Shown here one piece after another: positions 17,770 to 27,015 of a DNA stretch of 64,000 nucleotides. Numbering within the stretch: position 1 is the first letter of the stretch; each line of letters starts with the position of its first letter. A program made the translations under genes and the position numbers. Below the pieces are notes generated by a model. That model was not told where the DNA came from, did not search any database, and saw nothing but the letters and a program-made list of their open reading frames with translations. Origin of the DNA: Christensenella sp034926635 (GTDB lineage Bacteria > Bacillota > Clostridia > Christensenellales > Christensenellaceae); NCBI GenBank assembly GCA_034926635.1, contig JAYFQX010000003.1, positions 118,796-182,795 on the forward strand, written 5' to 3'.

Positions 17770-18738
17770 TCATTCCTTCTTAAGTCCGTTAATCAACAAT
17801 GCAGCAAGAATGATAATGCCTTGTACAATGCTTTGATCGCCTGCACTCATGTTAAGCGCAGCAATCAGGCTAAGCATTACCACAATAAACAAGCCTGCCA
17901 AAATCGTTCCCGGAATACTTCCCTTTCCTCCGCTGAACGCCGCTCCCCCAAGAAGCGCAACGGCAATGGATTGCATCTGATAATCCACACCAAGCTCTAA
18001 TACGCCGGTTCCGATATATGCCGCAATCTGTAGTCCTGCCAACGCTGACAGCAATCCGCACATCATATAACAAAATAATTTGATTTTTATTGGATTCAAA
18101 CCTGACTGGTAGACCGCGCGTTCATTAACGCCTGTTGCTACGATATATCTTCCAATTGGAAACAACTTCAGGATCACTATTACTACAGCAGCAATGATCA
18201 CCCATACAAACAGTGCCATTGGAAGAGGCCCGACAAAGCCTACGCCCAACGTCCTGAAACTATCCGGAATAGATCCCCCCGGGGCGCCTTGACAATAAAT
18301 CAACATAATCCCCTGCAGTAAGATGCTCATTCCCAGGGTTACGATGAAAGACGGCATCCTGAGTTTTGCACACATAATCCCGTTTGCAAAGCCAACCAGG
18401 ATCCCAACCGCAACGCATACTACAAGCGCAAATCCTACTTTTGTAGGGTCATTCTGCATTAACTGCGCGGCAATTACGTCAATGAGGATCATCACCGCTC
18501 CCACGGATAAATCCAAGCCACCGATTAATAAAACTAACGTTTGTCCGATCCCGGCAATAATGAGAGGTGCCGCCTGCCGCGTAAAATCAAGCAAATGTGT
18601 CGGAATAATTGAATTGGGAGAAACAAATCCAAGAATTACGATTAATCCTATTAACCCCCAAAGGATAATCGGGATATCTTTGAAGCGCCGTTTCCGGGTT
18701 TGTGTTTTATTTAAAACCACTTCACTTTTTATACTCAT
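17770..18738 (-). CDS. Sugar ABC transporter permease (RbsC type)
   Basis: A 322-aa multi-spanning membrane permease of the ribose/xylose/autoinducer-2 family. About eight to ten hydrophobic segments are visible, the signature LIGGLDLSVGAVM near residue 75, and GGAAFSGGKGSIPGTILAG near residue 255. It overlaps the other permease gene by four bases (ATGA). The two permeases probably form a heterodimer with the RbsA-like ATPase. Confidence 0.9.
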   Translation of the reverse strand: MSIKSEVVLNKTQTRKRRFKDIPIILWGLIGLIVILGFVSPNSIIPTHLLDFTRQAAPLIIAGIGQTLVLLIGGLDLSVGAVMILIDVIAAQLMQNDPTKVGFALVVCVAVGILVGFANGIMCAKLRMPSFIVTLGMSILLQGIMLIYCQGAPGGSIPDSFRTLGVGFVGPLPMALFVWVIIAAVVIVILKLFPIGRYIVATGVNERAVYQSGLNPIKIKLFCYMMCGLLSALAGLQIAAYIGTGVLELGVDYQMQSIAVALLGGAAFSGGKGSIPGTILAGLFIVVMLSLIAALNMSAGDQSIVQGIIILAALLINGLKKE

Positions 18739-19700
18739 GCCATTTCCCCCACTTCCTTGCCCTTCAGGTCTTTCAGCGAGAATATCATTACTGTAACCAG
18801 CATGATCAAGCCCTTAAAGACATACTGATAATAAGATGAAACACCCGCCATATTAAGGATATTACTCAACAAGCATAGGATAAACGTAGCTGCAAACAGA
18901 CCCACGATATTACCGCGTCCTCCAAACAAACTTACACCGCCAAGAACGCAAACCGTGATGGAGTCCATAGAATACATATTCCCCAAAGTGGAATCGCCTG
19001 TGCCTACCCTTGCCGAGAGATATATCCCGCCTACCGCCGCGAGCATACTGCATAAAATATGCGATTTCATAGTTGTTTTACGTACAGAAATTCCTGATAG
19101 TTCAGCTGTATGCGGGTTTCCACCAACAGCATATATTGCACGTCCAAACCGCATTTTGGTTAGCACGACCGCAATGATTATGGCGATTGCCGCCCAGAGA
19201 ATCACCGCATGTGTAATTACCCCAAAACGTCCATTTAATAAATCCATGAATTCATAGGGAACCGATCCTCCCGGGATTGGCCTAATGTTAAGCGCAACAC
19301 CATTGACAATACACATCGTTGCCAAGGTCATAATAAACGGTGGAATTTTGAATTTGGTAATACCGATTCCATTAAATGCACCGACTGCAGCGCCGACTGC
19401 TAGTGCAATGATGATCGTTACAATAATTCCATAGGGATAAGCTACTAGTTCATAAGATAAAATAGTTGTTGTTACGCTGACTACCGCACCTGTTGAAAGA
19501 TCTATCCCTCCAAGCAGGATAACGAGCATCTGCCCCATCGCCACAATTCCAAGGGCCACTGCCTGCTCTACGACATTCCCCATATTCGCCGGATTGAAGA
19601 AACGGTCGGATGAAAATCCGCCAATTACCAATACAACGATAAGGATCAAATATACAATGAGCACTTCGTCATTTTTCTTGATAAATTGTTTTATTTTCAC
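18735..19700 (-). CDS. Sugar ABC transporter permease (RbsC type), second subunit
   Basis: A 321-aa permease, paralogous to its neighbour (ILLGGIDLSTGAVVSVT and LGGVSLFGGRGNIVGLFAAT are the matching family segments). It follows the ATPase gene by five bases. Many ribose-type transporters have a single permease gene; a tandem pair is the arrangement of the Lsr and some polyol importers, so the substrate may be larger or more polar than ribose. Confidence 0.9.
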   Translation of the reverse strand: MKIKQFIKKNDEVLIVYLILIVVLVIGGFSSDRFFNPANMGNVVEQAVALGIVAMGQMLVILLGGIDLSTGAVVSVTTTILSYELVAYPYGIIVTIIIALAVGAAVGAFNGIGITKFKIPPFIMTLATMCIVNGVALNIRPIPGGSVPYEFMDLLNGRFGVITHAVILWAAIAIIIAVVLTKMRFGRAIYAVGGNPHTAELSGISVRKTTMKSHILCSMLAAVGGIYLSARVGTGDSTLGNMYSMDSITVCVLGGVSLFGGRGNIVGLFAATFILCLLSNILNMAGVSSYYQYVFKGLIMLVTVMIFSLKDLKGKEVGEMA

Positions 19701-19705
19701 AATTA

Positions 19706-21208
19706 TTACCTCGTTTGTATATTGGTTGCGATCCTCATGATGCCTTCTTCCGTGGCGTCTTTCCCATCCACTTCTCCGTTGATCCTGCCGTCATAAACAA
19801 CAAGCACACGGTCGCTTACATTAATGACCTCCATAAGATCGCTGGACACCATGACAATCGATATTTTTTCTTTCCGGGACAGTTCGCGCAGCAAATTGTA
19901 TATTTCCATTTTTGCCGCCACGTCAATACCGCGCGTCGGTTCATGTACGATTAAAAATTTTGGCTTGTTTGCCAAACATTTCGCCAGCAGCACCTTTTGC
20001 TGGTTACCGCCGGAAAGCGTTTTTACCAACTGGTCTGACGAGGTCGCCTTAATGTTTATGCCCTCCATGTATTGCTGCGCTTCTTCCCGTTCGAATAATT
20101 TTAAGACCATTCCCTTACGTTTTATCTTTTTGATAATGGGCAATGAAATATTGCTGTAAATTGGCATTCCCAGACAAAGTCCCTCAACTTTCCGGTCATC
20201 TGTAAGGAATGAAACTCCCAGTTTCATTGCTGATTTTGTGGAGTTGATTTTGACTGCCTGCCCATTAATTTTGATCTCACCCTCTACAGGACGCTGCAGA
20301 CCAAACATCGCACGGATCAACTCCCGCTGTCCCTGACCTTCCAGCCCGGTGATCCCTAAGATCTCGCCTTCCTTTAACGTAAAGTTAAAACCATCCTGAT
20401 TTTCTTTGATCTTCAGATTCTCAACTTCCAAAATATCATCCGTAAAATTGGCATGATCGCGTTCGGGATAAATATTACCGAGCTGTCTTCCGACCATCAT
20501 GTTTACAACATCCTCTTTTGTCGTATCTTCTATGCGTGTTGTCCCCATTGTCGCGCCGTCTTTCAATACAGTGACCCTGTCTGATATCTCAAAAACTTCG
20601 TTTAATCTGTGAGAAATATAAATAATTGTTTTTCCTTCGTCCCGAAGCTTGCGCGTCATTTTAAACAACGCTTCTACTTCCACCAGCGTAAGCGCAGCCG
20701 TAGGTTCGTCCATAATAATAATCTGCGTTTCCAGGTTGATCGCTTTCATGATCTCAAGCATCTGCTGCTGCGCGACCGTAAGGTCTTTAACACGCATATC
20801 AGGATTAATTTCGATCTCCATCTTTTTTGCGAGTTCTTGTGTGCGTTTACGCATTTCCTGGATATCTATGATTCCTCTTTTTTTGGTTAACAGCCTGCCC
20901 AAAAACATGTTCTCATAAACTGTGAGGTAAGGGACCAGGTTAAATTCTTGATGTATGATGCTGACGCCTGCTTCCTGCGCCTGTAATGTATTATCAAAAT
21001 TCTTTTGTTCCCCATTGATATAGAACTCACCGGAAGTCTGTTTATAAACGCCCGATATAATTTTCATCAATGTAGATTTACCTGCGCCGTTTTCGCCTAC
21101 CAGCGTATGTATTTCACCTTCCTGACAGGAAAAATTTACATTTTCGAGGACCTTATTGTCGTAAAACGACTTACAAATGTCTTTTGTTTCTAAAACAACT
21201 TTTCCCAA
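19706..21208 (-). CDS. Sugar ABC transporter ATP-binding protein (RbsA/MglA type)
   Basis: The 500-aa duplicated ATPase powers the importer. Domain one has Walker A VGENGAGKSTLMK, Q-loop near HQEFNLVPYLT and Walker B IIIMDEPTAAL. Domain two, after residue 250, has the usual degenerate Walker A (GLEGQGQRELIRAMFG), signature LSGGNQQKVLLAK and FLIVHEPTRGID. This two-domain form with a weak second Walker A is typical of sugar importers. Lies 93 bases after the binding-protein gene, separated by a hairpin. Confidence 0.93.
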   Translation of the reverse strand: MGKVVLETKDICKSFYDNKVLENVNFSCQEGEIHTLVGENGAGKSTLMKIISGVYKQTSGEFYINGEQKNFDNTLQAQEAGVSIIHQEFNLVPYLTVYENMFLGRLLTKKRGIIDIQEMRKRTQELAKKMEIEINPDMRVKDLTVAQQQMLEIMKAINLETQIIIMDEPTAALTLVEVEALFKMTRKLRDEGKTIIYISHRLNEVFEISDRVTVLKDGATMGTTRIEDTTKEDVVNMMVGRQLGNIYPERDHANFTDDILEVENLKIKENQDGFNFTLKEGEILGITGLEGQGQRELIRAMFGLQRPVEGEIKINGQAVKINSTKSAMKLGVSFLTDDRKVEGLCLGMPIYSNISLPIIKKIKRKGMVLKLFEREEAQQYMEGINIKATSSDQLVKTLSGGNQQKVLLAKCLANKPKFLIVHEPTRGIDVAAKMEIYNLLRELSRKEKISIVMVSSDLMEVINVSDRVLVVYDGRINGEVDGKDATEEGIMRIATNIQTR

Positions 21209-21229
21209 GAAAACCCCTCCTTTTTGAAA

Positions 21230-21260
21230 GGAGCAACCAAATCATTCATTTAGTTGCTCC
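21230..21260 (-). other. Intercistronic hairpin between binding-protein and ATPase genes
   Basis: GGAGCAAC and GTTGCTCC (8 bp, extended by AAAT/ATTT) enclose a small loop in the 93-base gap. No long T run follows on the minus strand. Such hairpins often stabilise the highly expressed binding-protein message and reduce transporter expression. Confidence 0.55.
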
Positions 21261-21301
21261 ATTCAAAGACTACATCAGTTGGTATCTGATTTATAAATTA
21301 G

Positions 21302-22468
21302 TTATTGCTCCAAGTAAAGCTCGTCTGCTTTTTCTTTCGGCAATTTAGAGCTGCACCAGTACGCGTCCGAATACTCGGGTTTTACGTATTCTGAGAGGTT
21401 GTCATTGGTGATGATCGGAACCGTGATATAATTGTCTTTAATAACCGGTTTTCCTGCCAATGCATTCAGCGCTGTTTCAAGCGCTACACGGCTTTCCCAC
21501 GAAGGATCGCTTGTCGCAATGCTCACAAACCCAGTAGGAAGTAATTCATTCCACATTTTCAAATATCCATTGTTATCTTCGCCTGTGATCGGCACCAGAT
21601 CCCTGCCTGCAGCCTGGAACGCTTCAATAACGCCCTGAGACATTGCACCGCCCTGAGACCATACCGCATCGATCTGCGGATATGCAGCCAGTGCCTGTTC
21701 TGCGCTTTGTTTTCCTTTGTCATATGCCCAGTCAGCATAATAGGTAGCCAGGATATTGATATTTTCTCCGCCATCCGGAAGTTCTTCTAAAGCTTTTTTG
21801 AATCCATCTTCACGAAGGGTGCTCGTAGAGTTGCCTGCAATACCGTTCAGGACGATGATATTCCCTTTTCCGCCGATCTCGTTGAGCAACCATTTTGCAG
21901 TGTTATATCCGAAATCCACATTGTTAGAACCAACGTAACCGGTATAGGCTTCAGGATCATCAACTTCAGCATTAATCATAAATACCGGGATTCCCTGCTG
22001 GATTGCCTGTCTTGTTACCGCATTTGTTGCAGTGGTAGAACCCGGAGCAACCAACAATGCATCAATCCCTCTTGCGATCAAGTCTTGGATATCCGATACC
22101 TGTTTGGAAGTATCTCCGCCGGCATCCGTCGTATACAGCGTAACGCCATATTCTTCCGCCGCAGCGTCCAGTTCATTGTGCATCTGTGCGCGCCATGTAT
22201 TTACTACCTGAATGTCCGAAAAACCGATCGTGTACGGACCATCCTTTTTAAATGCTGTAGTATCTACCATGTCTTCGCTTACCGTTTCTTCTGCAGCAGC
22301 GCTTTCAGTAGCTTCTGTTGCAGCGCTTTCTGCAGCTTCCGTTGCGGCAGCCTGCGTTTCTTCTGCGGCAGCCGTCTCACTTGCGGCAGTTTGGTTTGCA
22401 CCGCATGCTGCAAACGCGAATACCATCGCTACTACCAAAAACAGTGCCAATACCTTTACTTTTTTCAT
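21302..22468 (-). CDS. Sugar-binding lipoprotein of the ABC importer
   Basis: A 388-aa extracellular substrate-binding protein of the ribose/autoinducer type (Peripla_BP_4). A lipoprotein signal peptide ends with the lipobox before Cys22 (AFAAC). Residues 27-75 are an Ala/Glu/Thr-rich linker with repeated EATESAAAEE-like units. The binding domain follows (TIGFSDIQVVNTWRAQMHNE; DGGDTSKQVSDIQDLIARG-like hinge; IPVFMINAEVD). GGGAGG precedes the ATG. It is the first gene of the transporter operon and lies next to its sensor genes. Confidence 0.92.
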   Translation of the reverse strand: MKKVKVLALFLVVAMVFAFAACGANQTAASETAAAEETQAAATEAAESAATEATESAAAEETVSEDMVDTTAFKKDGPYTIGFSDIQVVNTWRAQMHNELDAAAEEYGVTLYTTDAGGDTSKQVSDIQDLIARGIDALLVAPGSTTATNAVTRQAIQQGIPVFMINAEVDDPEAYTGYVGSNNVDFGYNTAKWLLNEIGGKGNIIVLNGIAGNSTSTLREDGFKKALEELPDGGENINILATYYADWAYDKGKQSAEQALAAYPQIDAVWSQGGAMSQGVIEAFQAAGRDLVPITGEDNNGYLKMWNELLPTGFVSIATSDPSWESRVALETALNALAGKPVIKDNYITVPIITNDNLSEYVKPEYSDAYWCSSKLPKEKADELYLEQ

Positions 22469-22492
22469 TTTGTCCCTCCCTCAATTAAAAAA

Positions 22493-22523
22493 AAGATTAC
22501 TCAATTAGAGTAATCTCATTATA
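22493..22523 (-). promoter_or_regulatory. -10 box followed at once by terminator-like hairpin in the transporter leader
   Basis: On the minus strand TATAAT (22523-22518) is followed by GATTACTC-TAATT-GAGTAATC and then eight T, ending about 12 bases before the GGGAGG site of the binding-protein gene. The -35 match is poor (TTTGTT at 16 bases), as expected of an activated promoter. The palindrome would fall at the transcription start, so it may be an operator, a 5' stabilising stem, or the terminator of the response-regulator transcript. Confidence 0.5.
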
Positions 22524-22632
22524 TCTAGCTTTACTTCAAAACAAATAGTCTGAATCTTATCATAATAATTTAGCTTTCTGCGCACACTCCTTACTTCAAA
22601 ATTATGTTTTTATACGATAAAACAAAAAAACA

Positions 22633-24240
22633 TCATTTAACGTGCGTATTATTTCCATCATTTTTATTCCGATAAGCTTTTCTATATGCACCCGGCGTCA
22701 TTTTTGTATACTTCTTAAAAACATAGCTAAAATAATGCGGTTCACTATATCCAATTTGGAAAGTAATATCATTTAAATTTAAGTCTGTTTCACAAAGCAA
22801 TTGCTTACTTTTTTCTATTCGATATCGAATTAGATATTCAATAAAGGTAACGCCCATTTGCTGTGAAAACACCGTACTGAAATGGTTGGGGCTGAATCCG
22901 ACTTCCTGTGCAACCGTGTGGAGCGACAGCCCTTCATCACAATAATGGTCTTTAATATATTGTTTTGCGATTTTCATTTCTTCACTGTAAGGGAGCTGCA
23001 TCTGTTGTTCGCGGTACCGGATTACTTCCATCAGAAAATCTTTCGCATATTCACAGGTTGCATCGTAAGATATCACACATTCCAGTAATTTTGTATTATT
23101 GGCTTTTTCCTGAAGTGCTATACTTTCCTGTTCTGCACCCAATTCCTTAAGCAATCGTACAGAAACCACAATCAAATCCACCAAAAGATAATAACGATAC
23201 AAAACACTGTCTTTCTCTTCCGCCTGTGTGACATTGAACTGGCAGTCAACCAATTTATCTACATCGCTGATTTCAGCGTGTCTCAATTTTTCAGTCAGTG
23301 AACCCGATTCTGAAAAATCGATTGCCAACGTTTTTTTATCCTGCTCCGCCAATACCTTTATTAAATGACCTTCCGGACTATCGTCAGCTTCCACTACACT
23401 TTTTTTAATTTTTTGAAAAGATTTTGCAATATCGCTGATTCTTTCTACTGCGGCGCCAATATTCGCCGACAGCTCTACATTCAAAATCCTTTCGGATTCG
23501 TGTTTGAGTAACTGTACGATTTCGCATGCGCTTTCCATCGTTTTCTCGGATGAGCTTCCTTTGACCAGTAAAATATAGTCGTCGCTGTAGCGAAACCCAA
23601 ACGCCTCTTTCTTATTCTCCAACAGGTTCCCAAAAAATGCCTGCAGCTCTTCCATATCCATCTTTTTGCTTACAGTAATATAACATAACACATAATCCTG
23701 GGCTACAATATCAATTCCCAGCTCTTCGGATCTTTTATATGCTTCACAAGAATCAATCGTGCCATTTACCAATTCGTTAAAATAGAAGTCAAGCAATGAA
23801 TTCCGATTTTTCTCTTCCTTTTTTCTCCTAGATAGTGCTTCCAATATTTTTTTTCGTTCTTCTTCGATCTGAACCCTGATTTTCTTTAAATTGTCTTTTA
23901 ATCCTTCTGCCAATATCGGCTTTAAGACATATCCGTCCACCCCGATTTCTATTGCCTTTTGGGCATAGCTAAATTCATCATAACCGCTTAAAATCAATAT
24001 ATGAATCCAAGGCATTGCCTTTTTGACCATGGAAGATAGTTTTAAACCATCAATGAAAGGCATGCAAATATCAGTAATCAATATATCCGGTTTCATTTCT
24101 TGTATCATCGGCAGAGCCAATTCCCCATCGGACGCTTCTCCACATACGGAATATAACTCCTTCTCACTTTCTAATATGTCGCGAATTCCTCCACGAATCG
24201 TATCTTCATCATCTGCAATAAATATTCGATACATGCTCAC
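22633..24240 (-). CDS. AraC-family response regulator (YesN type)
   Basis: A 535-aa transcriptional regulator. The receiver domain (1-120) begins RIFIADDEDTIRGGIRDIL and has the phospho-acceptor Asp57 in LITDICMPFIDG. A long, poorly conserved middle with coiled stretches follows. The C-terminal 100 residues are the double helix-turn-helix AraC domain (LSLHTVAQEVGFSPNHFSTVF; NDITFQIGYSEPHYFSYVFKK). It overlaps the kinase gene by four bases. It should act on the adjacent transporter promoter at about 22.52 kb. Confidence 0.93.
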   Translation of the reverse strand: MSMYRIFIADDEDTIRGGIRDILESEKELYSVCGEASDGELALPMIQEMKPDILITDICMPFIDGLKLSSMVKKAMPWIHILILSGYDEFSYAQKAIEIGVDGYVLKPILAEGLKDNLKKIRVQIEEERKKILEALSRRKKEEKNRNSLLDFYFNELVNGTIDSCEAYKRSEELGIDIVAQDYVLCYITVSKKMDMEELQAFFGNLLENKKEAFGFRYSDDYILLVKGSSSEKTMESACEIVQLLKHESERILNVELSANIGAAVERISDIAKSFQKIKKSVVEADDSPEGHLIKVLAEQDKKTLAIDFSESGSLTEKLRHAEISDVDKLVDCQFNVTQAEEKDSVLYRYYLLVDLIVVSVRLLKELGAEQESIALQEKANNTKLLECVISYDATCEYAKDFLMEVIRYREQQMQLPYSEEMKIAKQYIKDHYCDEGLSLHTVAQEVGFSPNHFSTVFSQQMGVTFIEYLIRYRIEKSKQLLCETDLNLNDITFQIGYSEPHYFSYVFKKYTKMTPGAYRKAYRNKNDGNNTHVK

Positions 24241-25688
24241 ATCTCCTTAAAAGGTATTGTAAACCAAACAATCGTTCCTGAATTATATTCGCTTTCAATA
24301 CAAAGCCCTTCGCTTTCATAATATAACGATATTCTCTTGTTGACGTTATACAGACCATATGCACTATCACGCAAGCCAATATCGCTTTTAATAGAGGTAA
24401 GTACCTTTTCAAACCGTTCCGGCGACATTCCTATACCGTTGTCCTTTACAGAAAACGTCATCGTATTGTTTGAATTTACCGTTCCCCTCACCTCTATGCT
24501 TCCTATCCCACGTTTTTGTTTAATGCCGTGATAGATCGCATTTTCCACCAAAGGTTGCAGTAATAATTTTAAAATCCGTTGTTTATAAAGTCTTGGATCA
24601 ATATCAATCGAATAAATAATCTTGCTGCCATATCGAAATTGCTGGATTTGAAGGTAACTCGCAACATGTTGAATTTCCTGCTCGACGGTTATCCAATCAT
24701 TTCCTTTGCTGAGGGATATCCTCAAAAAGTTGGTTAATGCCATTGTGATTTCCACTACTTGTTCATTCTTCTTTTTTTGTGCCATCCAGACAATTGTATC
24801 CAGTGTATTGTAAATAAAATGCGGCGTAATTTGTTCTTGCAGTGTCCTCAGTTCTGCTTTACGAAGGTTTTTTTGATCCCGTACACGGCTGTCAATCAAA
24901 TCCTCAAGTTTATACGCCATGGTATTCAAGCTTTGCGTTAATACCTCTAACTCTTCAAGACCTGAAGCCGGCGAACGCGTAGAAAGTTCACCGTCTGCCA
25001 GTCGCACAGACATTTTCTCCAACCTTACAATGGGCTTTTGAATCGCATCTCGCGCAATATGATAACAGCGTGTGGCAAACCAAATGACCATTCCCATCAA
25101 CGTAACGATCAATAAAATATTAATTGTGGTGGCTTGCAAAATTTTAGTGTTAATTTCAGATATTGCGTCGATTTCAGCATAAGTATACTCTACCATAATA
25201 TCTTTAAATGATGTAGATACCCTGCGTATTTCACGTAATAACTGTTCATTGCTTGACACCGCCATATTGCGCCGTATCTGCGTCCCCAATTCATCGCAGT
25301 AGGACCTGATGCTGTTCAGCATTCCCATTGCACCGGTAATATACTGTTGATTATCACTCTGAATGTTATCGCTTAAAAGCTGCTCTAATATTGCCTGCGC
25401 ATTGTCAAGAAGAAGGTATTGTTTTCCCTCTTCAAAATCATTATTTCCTGCGACAATATTCCAGATTTCCTTTTCCAGCCTCCTGTCCGTAAGCTCAATG
25501 GCTTCACTCGCCTGCTTTACATACCCAATCATTTCACTGTATCGCAAATTCATCGTTGGTACCAAGACGCTTAGCACAATGGCGGGGATGGCCATCATAA
25601 TGATGATCAGCGTATAGGAAGTTTTTAAATATCTGCTAATACTTGCTTTCCCTTTTTCCATCATGCAACACTCAACTTCCCGAAACAT
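24237..25688 (-). CDS. Sensor histidine kinase (YesM/LytS-like)
   Basis: A 483-aa membrane kinase. Transmembrane helices near residues 24-44 and 188-207 flank an extracellular helical domain; a HAMP segment follows (KPIVRLEKMSVRLADGELS), then the His_kinase domain with His290 in QITPHFIYNTLDTIVWMA, and an ATPase domain with LLQPLVENAIYHGI and VKDNGIGMS. The first ATG (25688) overlaps the upstream gene by 17 bases; ATG 25664 is an alternative. It forms a three-component system with the anchored binding protein upstream and the regulator downstream. Confidence 0.92.
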   Translation of the reverse strand: MFREVECCMMEKGKASISRYLKTSYTLIIIMMAIPAIVLSVLVPTMNLRYSEMIGYVKQASEAIELTDRRLEKEIWNIVAGNNDFEEGKQYLLLDNAQAILEQLLSDNIQSDNQQYITGAMGMLNSIRSYCDELGTQIRRNMAVSSNEQLLREIRRVSTSFKDIMVEYTYAEIDAISEINTKILQATTINILLIVTLMGMVIWFATRCYHIARDAIQKPIVRLEKMSVRLADGELSTRSPASGLEELEVLTQSLNTMAYKLEDLIDSRVRDQKNLRKAELRTLQEQITPHFIYNTLDTIVWMAQKKKNEQVVEITMALTNFLRISLSKGNDWITVEQEIQHVASYLQIQQFRYGSKIIYSIDIDPRLYKQRILKLLLQPLVENAIYHGIKQKRGIGSIEVRGTVNSNNTMTFSVKDNGIGMSPERFEKVLTSIKSDIGLRDSAYGLYNVNKRISLYYESEGLCIESEYNSGTIVWFTIPFKEM

Positions 25689-26634
25689 AGCTATTCAAAT
25701 AAGTGATTTCGGGGACTTGCTTATTGTTTTCCAGCCCAATCGCAATTTCCACCACTTTATCCCCAAGTCCATTCAAGTCGCACTGCGCTAAATACGATAT
25801 CTTTCCTTTTGCTGCCAACTCCTTTACTTCTTCCCCTCCCCCAAATGTAACAATTTGAATATCTCTGCCAGGTAAAAGACCATTTTTCTCCAGCGCATCA
25901 ATTGCCCCAAGTGCCATTGCATCGTTATGGGCAATGATAACGTTCATATCATATTCATTCCAGATAAGCCAGCCATTTACTAATTCTTTGGCACGCGAGC
26001 GCATATAATCCGCATTGGCGCTATAACCGATCTTATATCCATTACTATTCTCAAGCGCCGAACGTATTCCTTCAGAAATATTTTCTGAAACAGTAGATCC
26101 AATCGCTCCTTTTAACTCAAGTATCTTCAAATCCTCGCCTGCAAGACCATTTTCTTCTGCTCTTTTGAGCAAGGCGTTTGTCGCCGATTCTCCCAAACTC
26201 CGATAGTCATAAGTCACCGTGGCAAAGGGACCTTCCACCTCCGAATTAATAACATCATTAACCGTAACCACCGCAATATTTGATTTTGCGGCCTCTTCCA
26301 GTACATAATCCCACCCGTTATTTGTGACCGGAGAAAAGACAATTGCATCAACGCCATAAACGATAAAGGAGCGAATTGCATTGATTTGTGCTGATTGCGT
26401 ACGCTCTGTTTCTATTTCGATAATCCTGATGTTTTCTTTCTCAGCCGAAAGCTTTACCTGTTCTATCATTTCCTGCCGCCAACTATCTTCAGTATCTGTT
26501 TCTATTAAACCAATCCTCATTATGTTCTCCGGAGACACTGTCTTTCCCTGCATCATGGATAAGGACGTAACAACAATACTACCAATGATTATGGCAATGG
26601 CAAGAATCAAGAATTTAAACTTAGAAATCGACAT
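25672..26634 (-). CDS. Membrane-anchored sugar-binding sensor protein
   Basis: A 320-aa periplasmic-binding-protein-fold protein (Peripla_BP_4). Instead of a lipobox it has an uncleaved-looking hydrophobic N-terminus (KFKFLILAIAIIIGSIVV). The binding domain reads MRIGLIETDTEDSWRQEM, IRSFIVYGVDAIVFSP and VIIAHNDAMALGAIDAL. Start ATG 26634, six bases after AGAGGT. Because it is the first gene of the kinase operon rather than of the transporter operon, it most likely presents the sugar to the kinase, not to the permease. Confidence 0.88.
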   Translation of the reverse strand: MSISKFKFLILAIAIIIGSIVVTSLSMMQGKTVSPENIMRIGLIETDTEDSWRQEMIEQVKLSAEKENIRIIEIETERTQSAQINAIRSFIVYGVDAIVFSPVTNNGWDYVLEEAAKSNIAVVTVNDVINSEVEGPFATVTYDYRSLGESATNALLKRAEENGLAGEDLKILELKGAIGSTVSENISEGIRSALENSNGYKIGYSANADYMRSRAKELVNGWLIWNEYDMNVIIAHNDAMALGAIDALEKNGLLPGRDIQIVTFGGGEEVKELAAKGKISYLAQCDLNGLGDKVVEIAIGLENNKQVPEITYLNSYVSGS

Positions 26635-26776
26635 ATAAAGACCTCTCAATACGTCTGACGGTTAACTTAAAGGACTTCAAAAAAACAGTTCCATAAACTA
26701 ACCGGACAATACATTGATTTTTCGGGTCTGACCAATCATTATAAATTTGATACCAACTGAATTGTATACTCGATTA

Positions 26777-26827
26777 TTAAACGTGTTTACAATTTGTTAT
26801 TGTAGTAAAATAATATAGGATTGTCAA
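26777..26827 (-). promoter_or_regulatory. Promoter and operator-like site of the sensor operon
   Basis: Minus strand: TTGACA (26827-26822), 17 bases, TACAAT (26804-26799), a near-consensus sigma-A promoter. Just downstream of the -10 box, 26792-26777 reads TTGTAAACACGTTTAA, a near palindrome resembling LacI-family/catabolite-response (cre) sites, placed where a repressor would block initiation. The rest of the 366-base gap to 27015 is AT-rich with no gene. Confidence 0.65.
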
Positions 26828-27015
26828 TAAAAAAAGTATATAAACCTTAAACTTGCCACTCATTATCCATTGAGAAAATCATTCGGTCAAAACTTTTCCC
26901 ATTTATTTCTTTTGTAAATAGGATCTCATTTTCATGGTATAAAGCCATTATTATCTCTTTAGCATAAAAAACAGGGATAGTCCTTGCGAATTTCGATTTC
27001 ATAGTCATCCAAAAC

